Numbered from the stretch's first letter, positions 43,610 to 53,013 are shown. The stretch: 64,000 nt of DNA from Bacillota bacterium (GCA_023439045.1 JAEXOY010000015.1:310001-374000), one strand, 5' to 3'. Made by a program: numbers and translations. The notes: a model not told the origin generated them from the letters alone.

Positions 43610-46249
43610 ATGGAAAAACTAGGTTTAAATGAATTGAGAGAGCGATATTTGCGCTTTTTTGAGAGTAAGGGTCACCTCAGAATGGATAGCTTTTCACTTG
43701 TACCGCATAATGACCCTAGCTTGCTGCTGATAAATTCTGGAATGGCTCCGCTTAAGCCATATTTTACGGGGCAAGAAGTTCCGCCGTGCAAGAGAGTTAC
43801 TACATGTCAGAAGTGTATTAGAACGCCTGATATTGAGAATGTAGGTAAGACAGCTCGTCATGGTACATTTTTTGAAATGCTTGGGAACTTTTCTTTTGGT
43901 GATTACTTCAAGGAAGAAGCTATTCCATGGGCGTGGGAATTTGTAACAAAGGATCTTGAAATGCCGGAGGATAAGCTTTGGGTCACCATTTATGAGGACG
44001 ACGACGAAGCCTTTGAAATATGGAATAAAAAAGTAGGTATTCCTGCTGAAAAGATTGTTAGGATGGGCAAAAAGGACAACTTCTGGGAGCATGGAACAGG
44101 CCCTTGCGGACCGTGCTCTGAGATTTATTTTGATAGAGGACCGGAACAGGGCTGCGGAAGTCCTGATTGTAAGGTGGGCTGTGAATGTGACCGTTATGTA
44201 GAGTTCTGGAATAACGTATTTACACAGTTCAATAAGGATGAGAACGGAAATTACACCAGACTGGCAAATCCAAACATAGATACAGGTATGGGACTAGAAA
44301 GACTTGCGTGCATTTCACAAGGTGTTGATAACCTTTTTGAGGTTGACACTGTAAGAAATATTCTCAATTATATCTGTAAGATTGCGGGCGTGGAGTACAA
44401 GAAGTCAGAGAAAACTGATATTTCAATCCGTGTTATCACTGACCATATCAGAAGTACTACAATGATGGTTTGTGATGGAGTACTGCCTTCAAACGAAGGT
44501 AGAGGCTATGTGTTGAGAAGGTTATTAAGAAGAGCAGCAAGGCATGGAAGATTATTGGGAATAAATAAGCCATTCCTTTATGATGTAGCTATGGTTGTTA
44601 TAAATGAGTCAAAACAAGCATATCCGGAATTAGCTGAAAAGGCTGATTATATAAAAAAGGTAATAAAGATTGAAGAGGAGCGTTTTGAAGCTACCGTTGA
44701 TCAGGGCATTGTAATACTCAATGAGTTCATTGAAGAATTGAAATCAAAAAATGAGCTGGTTATGCCGGGCGAAATGGTATTCAAGCTGCATGACACATAT
44801 GGATTCCCTCTGGATCTCACTAGAGAAATAGCTGAGGAAAATGGCTTATCCATTGACGAAGTAGGCTTCAAGAAGGAAATGGATGCTCAAAAGAAGAGAG
44901 CAAAGGAAGCGCATTTGAGTAAGGACAGTTCAGCATGGGGTGATGATGTTTATGGCAAGCTGGACAAATCGATTAAAACACAGTTTGTAGGCTATACCGA
45001 AGAAAAGAATGAAGCTAAGGTGCTATATATTGTCAAGGATGGAGAAGTAGTAGAAACCGCTCAGGAGGGCGATGAAGTTACTGTGATACTTGACAAGACC
45101 AGCTTCTATGCTGAAAGTGGTGGACAGGTGGGAGATACCGGTACTATTTCATCAAAGAATTGTACCGTAAAGATTAATAATACAACAAAGATTGCTGATG
45201 GAAAGTTCCTGCATTCAGGTGTAGTATTAAGTGGATTGTTGGAAACAGGCAGTGAAGTAGTTGCTCAAATAGATAAAAAGCGTAGATTGGCTATTGCAAG
45301 AAACCACACTACCACACACCTTTTACACAAGGCTTTAAGAGATGTATTGGGAGACCATGTACATCAGGCAGGTTCACTTGTTGAACCAGGCAAGTTGAGA
45401 TTTGACTTCAGCCATTTTTCTGCTCTAACTGCGCAGGAGCTAAAAGAAGTTGAGGATAGAACAAATGCAGCTATTCTTGATTCTTACTCAGTAGATGTGA
45501 AGGAAATGCCAATTGATGAGGCAAAGAAGCTTGGCGCAATGGCTCTGTTTGGTGAAAAGTATGGAGATACTGTTAGAGTTGTCAAGGTAGAAGACTATAG
45601 CATCGAGCTCTGCGGCGGTACCCATATAAGGAATACTTCACAAGCAGGTCTTGTAAAGGTGTTGGGGGAGAGTGGCGTTGCTGCAGGTGTTAGAAGACTA
45701 GAAGCCCTGACAGGTGAAGCGGCTATAAGCTACTACAGTGACAAGGAGCAGCAGCTCAATGAAGTTGCTCAAGCCCTAAAAGCGTCTCCAGCCGATGCAG
45801 TTAAAAAGGTTGATACACTCTCTCAAGAGTTGAAAGCATATGAGAAAGAACTTGAACAGCTAAAGAATAAGCTTGTTAGCGGTGCAGCAGATGATGTTCT
45901 TTCAAATGCCGCTGATATATCAGGTGTAAAGGTTGTGACCGCACGTTTTGATCAGCTTGATATGGAAGGCTTAAGAAATACAGGAGACATGCTGAAAACC
46001 AAGCTTGGCTCAGGAGTTGTAGTACTTGGTTCAAGCTATGGTGATAAGGTAAGCTTTATTGTAACTGCAACAAAGGACGTACTCGGCAAGGGAGTACACT
46101 CAGGAAATATTATTAAAGAAGTAGCAAAGGTTGCCGGTGGAGGCGGAGGCGGACGTCCTGATATGGCTCAAGCTGGTGGTAAGGATATTTCAAAGATTGA
46201 CGAAGCACTTAAGCAGGCGCTCAGTGTAATTGAGAGCCAGATAAAGTAG
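43610..46249 (+). CDS. alaS: alanyl-tRNA synthetase
   Basis: Charges tRNA-Ala and edits mischarged Ser/Gly. The 879-aa protein is the usual length (B. subtilis 878). It has a class II catalytic core at the N-terminus (ARHGTFFEMLGNFSFGDYF and GMGLERLA), a central tRNA-binding part, an editing domain with zinc ligands H566, H570, C668 and H672 (HTTTH and CGGTH), and a C-Ala domain with coiled coil and a GGGGGGRPDMAQAGG-type end. It is controlled by the T-box leader directly upstream. The ATG lies 153 bp after the T-box terminator. Confidence 0.97.
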   Translation: MEKLGLNELRERYLRFFESKGHLRMDSFSLVPHNDPSLLLINSGMAPLKPYFTGQEVPPCKRVTTCQKCIRTPDIENVGKTARHGTFFEMLGNFSFGDYFKEEAIPWAWEFVTKDLEMPEDKLWVTIYEDDDEAFEIWNKKVGIPAEKIVRMGKKDNFWEHGTGPCGPCSEIYFDRGPEQGCGSPDCKVGCECDRYVEFWNNVFTQFNKDENGNYTRLANPNIDTGMGLERLACISQGVDNLFEVDTVRNILNYICKIAGVEYKKSEKTDISIRVITDHIRSTTMMVCDGVLPSNEGRGYVLRRLLRRAARHGRLLGINKPFLYDVAMVVINESKQAYPELAEKADYIKKVIKIEEERFEATVDQGIVILNEFIEELKSKNELVMPGEMVFKLHDTYGFPLDLTREIAEENGLSIDEVGFKKEMDAQKKRAKEAHLSKDSSAWGDDVYGKLDKSIKTQFVGYTEEKNEAKVLYIVKDGEVVETAQEGDEVTVILDKTSFYAESGGQVGDTGTISSKNCTVKINNTTKIADGKFLHSGVVLSGLLETGSEVVAQIDKKRRLAIARNHTTTHLLHKALRDVLGDHVHQAGSLVEPGKLRFDFSHFSALTAQELKEVEDRTNAAILDSYSVDVKEMPIDEAKKLGAMALFGEKYGDTVRVVKVEDYSIELCGGTHIRNTSQAGLVKVLGESGVAAGVRRLEALTGEAAISYYSDKEQQLNEVAQALKASPADAVKKVDTLSQELKAYEKELEQLKNKLVSGAADDVLSNAADISGVKVVTARFDQLDMEGLRNTGDMLKTKLGSGVVVLGSSYGDKVSFIVTATKDVLGKGVHSGNIIKEVAKVAGGGGGGRPDMAQAGGKDISKIDEALKQALSVIESQIK

Positions 46250-46342
46250 CATTATCATGATTGTGTGTATTCGGTTGGCATGTTATTGTCAGGGCGAATA
46301 TTGTACAAATAAAGCATACTGGTATATGAAAGGATGATTTAG

Positions 46343-46687
46343 ATGAGTGACTGCATATTCTGTAAGATTATTAACAGAGAGATTCCTTCAAAGATTGTTT
46401 TTGAAAACGATAAGGTTATAGCTTTTTATGACATCAGCCCGCAGGCACCTGTTCATGTAATTATTGTGCCCAAGCAGCACATAGCAAGCCACAATGATTT
46501 AAATGAAGAAAATGTTGATGTAATGAAGGACATTCATTTAGCTGCAAACATTATTGCAAAGCAGGAGGGTATTGCAGAGTCTGGGTATAGAATAATTAAT
46601 AATTGTGGTCAGGATGCGGGACAGACAGTGCTTCACATGCATTATCATCTTGTAGGTGGAAAGCCGATGGGTATGGGAATCTTATAA
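46343..46687 (+). CDS. HIT family nucleotide-binding protein (HinT type)
   Basis: A 114-aa histidine-triad protein. The catalytic triad is H98, H100 and H102 in VLHMHYHLVGG, and the N-terminal C4 and C7 with H50 can bind zinc. Proteins of this branch hydrolyse adenosine phosphoramidates and AMP-lysine; the physiological substrate is uncertain. GAAAGGATG precedes the ATG. It lies between alaS and rpsU, a placement seen in other clostridia. Confidence 0.93.
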   Translation: MSDCIFCKIINREIPSKIVFENDKVIAFYDISPQAPVHVIIVPKQHIASHNDLNEENVDVMKDIHLAANIIAKQEGIAESGYRIINNCGQDAGQTVLHMHYHLVGGKPMGMGIL

Positions 46688-46734
46688 AAATATAGGGAAT
46701 TTAAGTTTTATCAGCCTTTTATTTTAAATAATGG

Positions 46735-46764
46735 TTGACACATTTTTGGCAGTTAATATATAAT
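46735..46764 (+). promoter_or_regulatory. strong promoter of rpsU-yqeY
   Basis: Perfect TTGACA at 46735-46740 and TATAAT at 46759-46764 with an 18-bp spacer. The leader to rpsU is about 90 nt. Confidence 0.85.
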
Positions 46765-46862
46765 ATACTGTGTGCTGTATTTAGCTTATTCCCTGTTAAA
46801 TATGAAGAAGGTACTACGGCTTATTCTTGGCACAATTGTTACCATCGGAGGGAGGGAAGTGT

Positions 46863-47039
46863 GTGTCTGAAGTTAGAGTTAAAGAGAATGAGTCTTTGGA
46901 TAGTGCTCTCAAAAGGTTTAAAAGATCCTGTGCAAAGTCAGGAGTTTTAGCTGAAGTTAGGAAGAGAGAGCATTACGAGAAGCCTAGTGTAAAGAGAAAG
47001 AAGAAATCTGAAGCAGCTAGAAAAAGAAAATTTAAATAA
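46863..47039 (+). CDS. rpsU: 30S ribosomal protein S21
   Basis: A 58-aa basic protein, matching the family length (57 in B. subtilis). It ends in the near-invariant KPSVKRKKKSEAARKRKFK. The start is GTG 46863, which gives MSEVRVKENESLDSALKRF and lies just after GGAGGGAGGGAA. The upstream ATG at 46827 would add 12 residues and is rejected. It is transcribed with yqeY from a strong promoter. Confidence 0.96.
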   Translation: MSEVRVKENESLDSALKRFKRSCAKSGVLAEVRKREHYEKPSVKRKKKSEAARKRKFK

Positions 47040-47074
47040 TAACGTGAAGAAGCGGTTAACAGGAGATTAATATT

Positions 47075-47518
47075 ATGTCACTAAAAGAATCGCTCATTCA
47101 GGACTTAAAGGAAGCCATGAAAAATGGCGATGCTATTGCCAAGGAGGCTATTCAGATGGCCAGATCGGCAGTGCTTCAGGTTGAAAAAGACCAAAAGGTC
47201 ACCCTTGACGATGATGGTATATTAGAGATTATTGCTAAGGAAGTTAAGAAGAGGATTGATACTATGCCTGACTTTGAAAAAAGCGGCAGGCAGGATCGAA
47301 TAGATAATCTAAAAGCTGAGATAGAGGTATTAAAAAGATATCTACCAGAGCAGTTGACAGAAACTCAGATAGAAGACATAGTAAAGGAAGCTATTGCTTC
47401 GACTGGTGCAACATCTGCTAAGGAAATCGGAAAGGTAATGCAGGCTGTAATGCCTAAAACCAAAGGCAGGGCCGATGGCAAAATCATTAACCAAATAGTC
47501 AAAAAATTATTAGTATAG
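47075..47518 (+). CDS. yqeY: GatB/YqeY domain protein
   Basis: A 147-aa protein of the YqeY family, related to the C-terminal tRNA-binding domain of GatB. It has an N-terminal helical part (MSLKESLIQDLKEAMKNGD) and the conserved tail (KAKGRADGKIIN-like segment near residues 130-142). Pairing with rpsU is conserved in many Firmicutes and suggests a translation-linked role, which is not proven. It ends at an intrinsic terminator. Confidence 0.92.
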   Translation: MSLKESLIQDLKEAMKNGDAIAKEAIQMARSAVLQVEKDQKVTLDDDGILEIIAKEVKKRIDTMPDFEKSGRQDRIDNLKAEIEVLKRYLPEQLTETQIEDIVKEAIASTGATSAKEIGKVMQAVMPKTKGRADGKIINQIVKKLLV

Positions 47519-47869
47519 ATAAGAACTCGGTGAGTAACCGAGTTCTTTCTATGTTTATACATGTGTATTAGGAATTATATTTTAGAGTTTTGTATTAGCT
47601 TTGTATTACATAGTAAGCATTTTAGTATTTGTAGTATTACTTAAACATTCTTATTTTGCTGCATTAGTAGCGTAAATAATGTGCTGAATGTTTTATATTC
47701 ATATATTATTTACATTTACTCCCTTCATATTTTGAGTATTCCAACCTCTAATCACTTGTCTATTTACCATATAGAAGATATAATTTACTTGATGTAACAA
47801 TTTATTTTCCTAAAGGGAGATTTAAACCTAAAAAATTTATGCACTAATAGATAAGTATAGAGGAATAAT
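47519..47869 (+). other. AT-rich intergenic region
   Basis: Apart from the yqeY terminator (GAACTCGGT/ACCGAGTTC, 47523-47549), this 351-bp gap shows no ORF, repeat or known RNA motif. It probably contains the promoter of the CYTH gene, but no convincing -35/-10 pair was identified. Confidence 0.5.
47523..47549 (+). terminator. terminator after yqeY
   Basis: GAACTCGGT, a five-base loop and ACCGAGTTC, followed by TTTCT. Confidence 0.85.
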
Positions 47870-48337
47870 ATGGAGCTCGAAATAGAGAGGAAATTTCTAG
47901 TTGTTGGTTCAGAATATAGAAATAGTGCTTCTTATTTTACTATAAGACAGGGATACTTATGTACTGACCCTAATAGAACTACAAGAGTCAGAGCTTATAA
48001 TGGAAAGGGCTATCTGACTATAAAAGGAATAACCAAGGATTGTGTCAGACAGGAATTTGAATACGAAATTCCATTTGAGGACGCACAAAAACTATTGGAC
48101 AACCTTTGCATTAAGCCTTTGATAGAAAAAAGGAGATACTTGGTTTTTAATAAAGGTCAGAAATGGGAAGTAGATGAATTTTTTGGTGAGAATGAGGGGC
48201 TTGTAATAGCCGAGATTGAACTTCAGAACACCGAACAAATATTTGAAAAGCCACAATGGCTGGGATTAGAAGTAAGTGATGATACAAGGTATTATAATTC
48301 TTACCTTTGTGTTAATCCATATTCACAGTGGAAATAA
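47870..48337 (+). CDS. CYTH domain protein (triphosphate tunnel metalloenzyme)
   Basis: A 155-aa single-domain CYTH protein. The metal-binding signature ExExK is E4, E6 and K8 in MELEIERKF. Further charged residues alternate along the strands (RVRAYNGKGYLTIKG, then EIELQNTEQ), as in the eight-stranded tunnel. Bacterial single-domain members often hydrolyse inorganic triphosphate, and a few are adenylate cyclases; which applies here cannot be told. It is followed after 19 bp by a small cysteine-rich protein, probably in the same transcript. Confidence 0.9.
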   Translation: MELEIERKFLVVGSEYRNSASYFTIRQGYLCTDPNRTTRVRAYNGKGYLTIKGITKDCVRQEFEYEIPFEDAQKLLDNLCIKPLIEKRRYLVFNKGQKWEVDEFFGENEGLVIAEIELQNTEQIFEKPQWLGLEVSDDTRYYNSYLCVNPYSQWK

Positions 48338-48356
48338 ATGATTTTGGGAGACAACA

Positions 48357-48608
48357 ATGCAGTGTAGAATTGGCTGTGGAGCATGTTGCATAATTCCTTC
48401 AATTTCATCGAGCATTCCTGGAATGCCAAATGGTAAGCAAGCTTTTGCACGTTGTATTCAGTTAGATGAAAACAATAAGTGTAAGCTTTTCCGAAGTGAT
48501 TTGCGTCCGAAAGTGTGTTCAAGTCTTAAGCCTTGTTTTGAAATGTGCGGGACATGTACAAGTGATGCGGTTGAATACCTTACAATGCTTGAAAATCTCA
48601 CCAGCTAG
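48357..48608 (+). CDS. small YkgJ-like cysteine cluster protein
   Basis: An 83-aa protein with eleven cysteines: an N-terminal CRIGCGACC followed by C38, C47, C59 and a CFEMCGTC end. This pattern fits the YkgJ (UPF0153/CxxCxxCC) family of putative Zn- or Fe-binding proteins. Residues ISSSIPGMPNGK after the first cluster are also typical. No partner enzyme is known. GGGAG lies six bases before the ATG, and the gene is 19 bp after the CYTH gene. Confidence 0.85.
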   Translation: MQCRIGCGACCIIPSISSSIPGMPNGKQAFARCIQLDENNKCKLFRSDLRPKVCSSLKPCFEMCGTCTSDAVEYLTMLENLTS

Positions 48609-48658
48609 TTTATTTAAATACCACTTAAATTACTATTATTATTTTGGAGGTATTAATG

Positions 48659-49234
48659 ATGGGAAAAGTACTTTTATTTATTTACAATGATATGGCAGAC
48701 TTTGAGTTTTCCTATGCTACTCATTTGCTAGGACATGAATTAGGAAAGCAGGTGGTTGTTGCAGCATATGACAAGTCACCAGTTGTTAGCAAAGGTGGTA
48801 TCACATACCTACCTCATACTACAATTGCAGAGGTTGATGCTAATGAGTTTGAAGGGTTCATTATTCCGGGGGGCTGGAATCCAGTTGTTAAGCAGGAGAT
48901 TCTGGACCTAATCAACCAGTTCTACCAGCAGGATAAGCTGTTAGCTGCAATATGTGCTGGTCCTAGATATTTTGCAAAAGCGGGGATACTTGATAAGGTT
49001 AAGTATACTACCTCTATTGTGGAATGGAATGAAATGAGACGTGAAGCCTTTAAAGAAGAAGATCCGTTCCCAAGACAAAACTTTGTTAATGAAAGAGTGG
49101 TTAGGGATAAGAATGTTATTACTTCTAAAGGGATATCCTTCGTGGATTTCGGTATAGAGGTAGCTAATTACTTTGGAATGTTCAAAACTGAAGATGAAAA
49201 ACTTGAACTATATAAAACAATTTTAGATAAATAG
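48659..49234 (+). CDS. DJ-1/PfpI family protein (glutamine amidotransferase-like fold)
   Basis: A 191-aa cytoplasmic protein. The nucleophile elbow AICAGPRYFAKAG carries the family cysteine near residue 99, and GFIIPGGWNP provides the conserved loop. The branch resembles B. subtilis YoaZ-like proteins rather than classic PfpI proteases. Activity could be deglycase-, chaperone- or protease-like; the sequence does not decide. Two ATGs (48656 and 48659) are possible, and 48659 has better spacing to TGGAGG. A tandem repeat begins seven bases after its stop. Confidence 0.85.
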   Translation: MGKVLLFIYNDMADFEFSYATHLLGHELGKQVVVAAYDKSPVVSKGGITYLPHTTIAEVDANEFEGFIIPGGWNPVVKQEILDLINQFYQQDKLLAAICAGPRYFAKAGILDKVKYTTSIVEWNEMRREAFKEEDPFPRQNFVNERVVRDKNVITSKGISFVDFGIEVANYFGMFKTEDEKLELYKTILDK

Positions 49235-49240
49235 AAAAAT

Positions 49241-49341
49241 ACAGGACTTGCAACACGATACCATTAACTAATACAACACAAGACTTGCAACACGATACCA
49301 TTAACTAATACAACACAGGCCTATTGACTAATACAACAAGG
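49241..49341. repeat. 37-bp tandem repeat, two copies plus a remnant
   Basis: GACTTGCAACACGATACC occurs at 49245 and 49282 inside nearly identical 37-bp units. A shorter third copy (CTATTGACTAATACAACA) follows. The array fills the gap between the DJ-1 and membrane protein genes. Confidence 0.9.
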
Positions 49342-49364
49342 GCTTTAATTATGAGGGGTTATTC

Positions 49365-50141
49365 ATGCAAATAGAAAACAAAAACAAGGTGAGAAATTTT
49401 TTAGAGTATCTATCAGAAGGTATAAAATTTCACAAACTAAAAAGTGATGGACTCGTTAAGTTTATATTCTTGGTGGTACTTATAATACAGGTTGTCGCAA
49501 ACTTTGTTCAATATAAGGTTTTGGATGTTGTGTCAAATCAAGATATTTACTCTGCTTTTACTTCCTTAATATCATCTGGAGAAAATATAAATGTACAATC
49601 AGTTGAAAGAGCATTGTATATTTTACTAAGTACTACAGGTGTATCGCTAATAGTAAAGCTAGTGTCCAACCTTTTTTACTCTGTTTATATGTTTTCATTT
49701 ATTGCAGAGAAAACAGGTAGAGATAGTTCTTTCAAGGCAAGCTTTAAAAGAGTATTCAAGTACTTATTTAGACTGATTCTATTGAACATATGCTTCGGAA
49801 TAACAGTTGGTGTAGGTCTTTCATTCTTTATTTTGCCAGGTATATTTCTTTATATAATGTTTATTTTTTCTTTCTGCTATGTAGTAGATCTCAGGTCATT
49901 GGTTTTCGATTCGATGAACAACAGCTATGAGCTTACTGCTGGGAGAAAAAAGAGCATATTTACGGTATTATTTGGATATTTTGTTCTAATAAAGCTTCCA
50001 CAGGTATTATTTATTGCGGGTGGGTCGTTTGGAGCAGCGTGTATAGCATCCTTCTTTTCAATTATAGGCAGTTTAATACTGCAAAGATTCATTGTTCTCA
50101 TGTACTTAGATATTGAATATGGTGCAAGTAATCAGAAATAA
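49365..50141 (+). CDS. membrane protein of unknown function
   Basis: A 258-aa protein with about five or six predicted membrane segments (around residues 28-46, 78-100, 122-155, 160-175, 195-215 and 220-245) and a cytoplasmic N-terminus rich in Lys and Glu. I do not recognise the family; it vaguely resembles DUF975-type clostridial membrane proteins. The ATG follows GAGGGG. It is six bases away from the frame that leads into the MFS gene, so the two are probably co-expressed. Confidence 0.7.
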   Translation: MQIENKNKVRNFLEYLSEGIKFHKLKSDGLVKFIFLVVLIIQVVANFVQYKVLDVVSNQDIYSAFTSLISSGENINVQSVERALYILLSTTGVSLIVKLVSNLFYSVYMFSFIAEKTGRDSSFKASFKRVFKYLFRLILLNICFGITVGVGLSFFILPGIFLYIMFIFSFCYVVDLRSLVFDSMNNSYELTAGRKKSIFTVLFGYFVLIKLPQVLFIAGGSFGAACIASFFSIIGSLILQRFIVLMYLDIEYGASNQK

Positions 50142-50167
50142 TATTATTGCTCAAGAGGAGTGGTTAT

Positions 50168-51481
50168 ATGAAACTCAACAGGGTACATCTGCCCCGATTT
50201 ATAGCCAACAAAACCACTGATGAAAACTATGAATTAAGCAGAAGAAGGTTTATTATTGAGGGATGTCTATCCAATAGCATTTTTGTACTTACTAGTGGAG
50301 CTTTTTTTGCTGGATATGCGGAATATCTAGGAGCAAATAGTAAGTTTAACGGCATGATTGCAGCGCTTCCAAGTTTAGCGGCAGCTGTTCAATTGTTGTC
50401 TCCAGTTGTTTTTGAAAAATTAACAACCAGGAAAAAGCTGATTAGCTTATTATGTCTCTTATACAGATCAATATTAGCTTGTATGATATTTATTCCCCTG
50501 ATTACACAGAATACTCAAGTAAGGCTGTTACTATTAGGTAGTATGTACTTTTTGGCGTACTTATTATCAGGCTTTTTAACTCCCGGTGGTTCAAGCTGGA
50601 TTATAAGTCTTGTGCCTGAACGAATGAGGGGCAGGTATTTCGGATTAAGAGATACCTGCATACTTGCAACAGCAGCAGTAATGTCGTTATTGATGGGAAG
50701 AGTACTTGATATATTTGAATACAGTGGCAACAAATATGGCGGTTTTTTTGTAGTATACATGGTTATAGCTGTGTTGGTAATCGGTAACTTTTTAACTCTT
50801 CGGCGAATTAGAGAGCCAGACATTACCCCTTCAAGAATAAAAATAAACCTTAAGGACGTATTTAAGCTCCCTCTTTTGGATAAAAAATTTCGAAAAATCG
50901 TACTCTTGTTTGTAACATGGAGTCTTTGTGTACAAGTTGGACTTCCCTTCTTTTCTGTTTATCTTGTCACGGGCTTAAAGCTTTCGTATACCTACATAAT
51001 GGCAGTAAGCATTGTTGTCTCTGTTATGAGTGCAGTTTCAGCAAAGATATGGGGCAGAATAGCAGAGAGATTCAGCTGGCAGTTTACAACAGCACTTTCA
51101 ATAGGAATGTTAGGATTTTGCCATATTATGTGGATGATGGTTGATAAGAATTCGTATATTTTTCTATTGCCCTTCGCTCAAGTACTTGGGGGTATAAGCT
51201 GGGCAGGTATTAATATGTCACTGTTTAACATACAATTCTTATATGCACCACAAGAGGGAAGAACTGTTTTTATTGGATTTAATGCCGCTGTCGCTGGTAT
51301 AGTAGGATTTATAAGTGCAATGGTAGGAGCGACTTTAGTTGGAAAGTTAGAAAATATTAATATAAGCCTTGGGTTTGCTAATATTGGAAACATGCAATTT
51401 ATTTTTGGTTTATCTGGGATTTTGCTTATAATTTGCAGTATAAGTTTCAGATTTTTATTCGCAAGAATAAATAAGGCTTAA
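50168..51481 (+). CDS. major facilitator superfamily transporter
   Basis: A 437-aa membrane protein with about twelve predicted spans. ATG 50168 follows AGAGGAGTGG; the TTG frame from 50147 merely runs through that ribosome site. PERMRGRYFGLRDT in the loop between spans is the kind of basic motif seen in MFS permeases, with a similar element between the halves. The cytoplasmic N-terminus carries SRRRFIIEGCLSNSIFVLTSG, which recurs in a clostridial MFS subgroup. Substrate unknown. Confidence 0.82.
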   Translation: MKLNRVHLPRFIANKTTDENYELSRRRFIIEGCLSNSIFVLTSGAFFAGYAEYLGANSKFNGMIAALPSLAAAVQLLSPVVFEKLTTRKKLISLLCLLYRSILACMIFIPLITQNTQVRLLLLGSMYFLAYLLSGFLTPGGSSWIISLVPERMRGRYFGLRDTCILATAAVMSLLMGRVLDIFEYSGNKYGGFFVVYMVIAVLVIGNFLTLRRIREPDITPSRIKINLKDVFKLPLLDKKFRKIVLLFVTWSLCVQVGLPFFSVYLVTGLKLSYTYIMAVSIVVSVMSAVSAKIWGRIAERFSWQFTTALSIGMLGFCHIMWMMVDKNSYIFLLPFAQVLGGISWAGINMSLFNIQFLYAPQEGRTVFIGFNAAVAGIVGFISAMVGATLVGKLENINISLGFANIGNMQFIFGLSGILLIICSISFRFLFARINKA

Positions 51482-51583
51482 CACGTTTGAAAAATTTGGC
51501 CTTAACATTTTAATAAACTAAGCGGCTTAACATTGACTTTATTCAAAATTACTATTAAAATTAATATGTTAATAATTAAATTT

Positions 51584-51660
51584 GGGCGATTAGCTCAGCT
51601 GGTTAGAGTACCACGTTGACATCGTGGGGGTCGATGGTTCGAGCCCATTATCGCCCACCA
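51584..51660 (+). tRNA. tRNA-Val (anticodon GAC)
   Basis: A 77-nt cloverleaf: acceptor GGGCGAT/ATCGCCC, anticodon stem CCACG/CGTGG with loop TTGACAT giving anticodon GAC, T-loop TTCGAGC, and an encoded CCA end. It stands alone and is followed by a terminator. Confidence 0.96.
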
Positions 51661-51666
51661 AAGAAG

Positions 51667-51690
51667 ACTGCCAACAGGCAGTTTTTTTTT
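51667..51690 (+). terminator. terminator after tRNA-Val
   Basis: ACTGCC, loop AACA and GGCAGT, then nine T residues. Confidence 0.92.
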
Positions 51691-51868
51691 GCGTGAAACT
51701 AAAGGTAATCGGTAACGATATAGTTAGTAATTATTGTAGCTATACAATTAACCAAACGATATAACTATCAGGACTATATAATTATTGTAACTATATAATT
51801 ATTGGAAGAATGTTGGCATATACTCAAGTGAGACAAATATTTTTGCATCTTGGAAGGACTGATACGAC

Positions 51869-52876
51869 TTGCTTGTTAATATAGTTATTCTGGTATTAAG
51901 CCTTGGTATTATACTGCTAGGGTGTGAACTATTTACCAATGGCATTGAATGGCTGGGCAAAAAGCTTAAGCTGGGGGATGGAGTTGTGGGTAGCATCTTC
52001 TCGGCTGTAGGTACCTGCTTACCTGAAACACTCATTCCAATAATAGCTCTTTTGTTTTCGAGCAAGACAGCAGATACAAAGGATATTGGAATAGGAGCTA
52101 TAGTTGGTGCTCCTTTTATGCTCTCAACCCTTGCTTTCTTTATTACAGGAATTAGTGTTATAATCTTTGCAAAGCGAAGAAGGACCGCATTTAGAATTAA
52201 TATAAATGCTAAAATTTTAAGTAGGGATGTATCTTTTTTTATTGTAGCCTACTTAGCAGCAATTTTCACTTCGTTTTTACCAATCAAATCATTAAAGCTA
52301 ATAATGGCAATTATCTTGTTGATTTTTTATATTTTCTATGTACTGAAGACTGTAAACTCTGATATGACAAGTACAGAGACAGTAGAAGATCTTATCCTAG
52401 CTAAAGTTTTTAGAACTAATCCAAATACACTTATAATAGCTCTTCAGGTAATAGTAGCCTTAACTGTTATCATTATGGGTGCAGAATTCTTTGTAGGTAA
52501 TATGGAAGTGGTAGCAAAGGGATTAGGAGTGTCAACTTTGGCATTGTCAATAATCATTACTCCTATAGCAACAGAACTCCCGGAAAAATTTAATAGTATA
52601 ATATGGATAAGCAAGAATAAAGATACACTTGCATTGGGAAATATTACAGGTGCAATGGTTTTTCAAAGCTGTATACCTGTAGCCATTGGTATTATGGCAA
52701 CTGACTGGGTACTTGATACAATTACCTTATTCAGTGCTATTATGGCACTGGGCTCAGCTGCAGTTGTATTTTTATGGTTGAAAATAAATAAAAGCATAAG
52801 TTGGATACCTTTGGTTATAGGAGGTATTTTTTACATAACCTTTATTTCATTTCTAATATTGAGGGGATTTAAATGA
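51869..52876 (+). CDS. sodium/calcium exchanger family membrane protein
   Basis: A 335-aa membrane antiporter of the CaCA type. The two alpha-repeats are GSIFSAVGTCLPETLIP near residue 45 and the inverted counterpart ALSIIITPIATELPEKFNS near residue 230, each with the conserved acidic residue that binds the cation. About ten spans are predicted. The start is a TTG at 51869, eleven bases from GGAAGG; no in-frame ATG is available near the N-terminus. Ion specificity (Ca or another divalent cation) cannot be read from the sequence. Confidence 0.85.
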   Translation: MLVNIVILVLSLGIILLGCELFTNGIEWLGKKLKLGDGVVGSIFSAVGTCLPETLIPIIALLFSSKTADTKDIGIGAIVGAPFMLSTLAFFITGISVIIFAKRRRTAFRININAKILSRDVSFFIVAYLAAIFTSFLPIKSLKLIMAIILLIFYIFYVLKTVNSDMTSTETVEDLILAKVFRTNPNTLIIALQVIVALTVIIMGAEFFVGNMEVVAKGLGVSTLALSIIITPIATELPEKFNSIIWISKNKDTLALGNITGAMVFQSCIPVAIGIMATDWVLDTITLFSAIMALGSAAVVFLWLKINKSISWIPLVIGGIFYITFISFLILRGFK

Positions 52877-52953
52877 GAAGGTGATACTTTCTTTGTTAGT
52901 TATTTAGAAGAGGCTATTAACAACAAGATAAAGAGACTATTGTTTGTGATAAA

Positions 52954-53012
52954 AGTTGGGTCTTGCTTTAAGTCTAGTTTATCTTTGGGACAGGCTTAAC
53001 AAGACCCAAACT
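52954..53012. terminator. bidirectional terminator between the antiporter and the DUF4363 gene
   Basis: AGTTGGGTCTTG...TTTAAG pairs with CTTAA.CAAGACCCAAACT across a 20-base loop. It lies between two convergent genes. Confidence 0.7.
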
Positions 53013-53013
53013 A

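Larger units (their letters stand above)
51482..51868 (+). other. intergenic region holding tRNA-Val
   Basis: Besides the tRNA and its terminator, bases 51710-51810 consist of imperfect A/T-rich repeats around CTATATAATTATTGTAACT. No ORF was seen. Confidence 0.5.
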
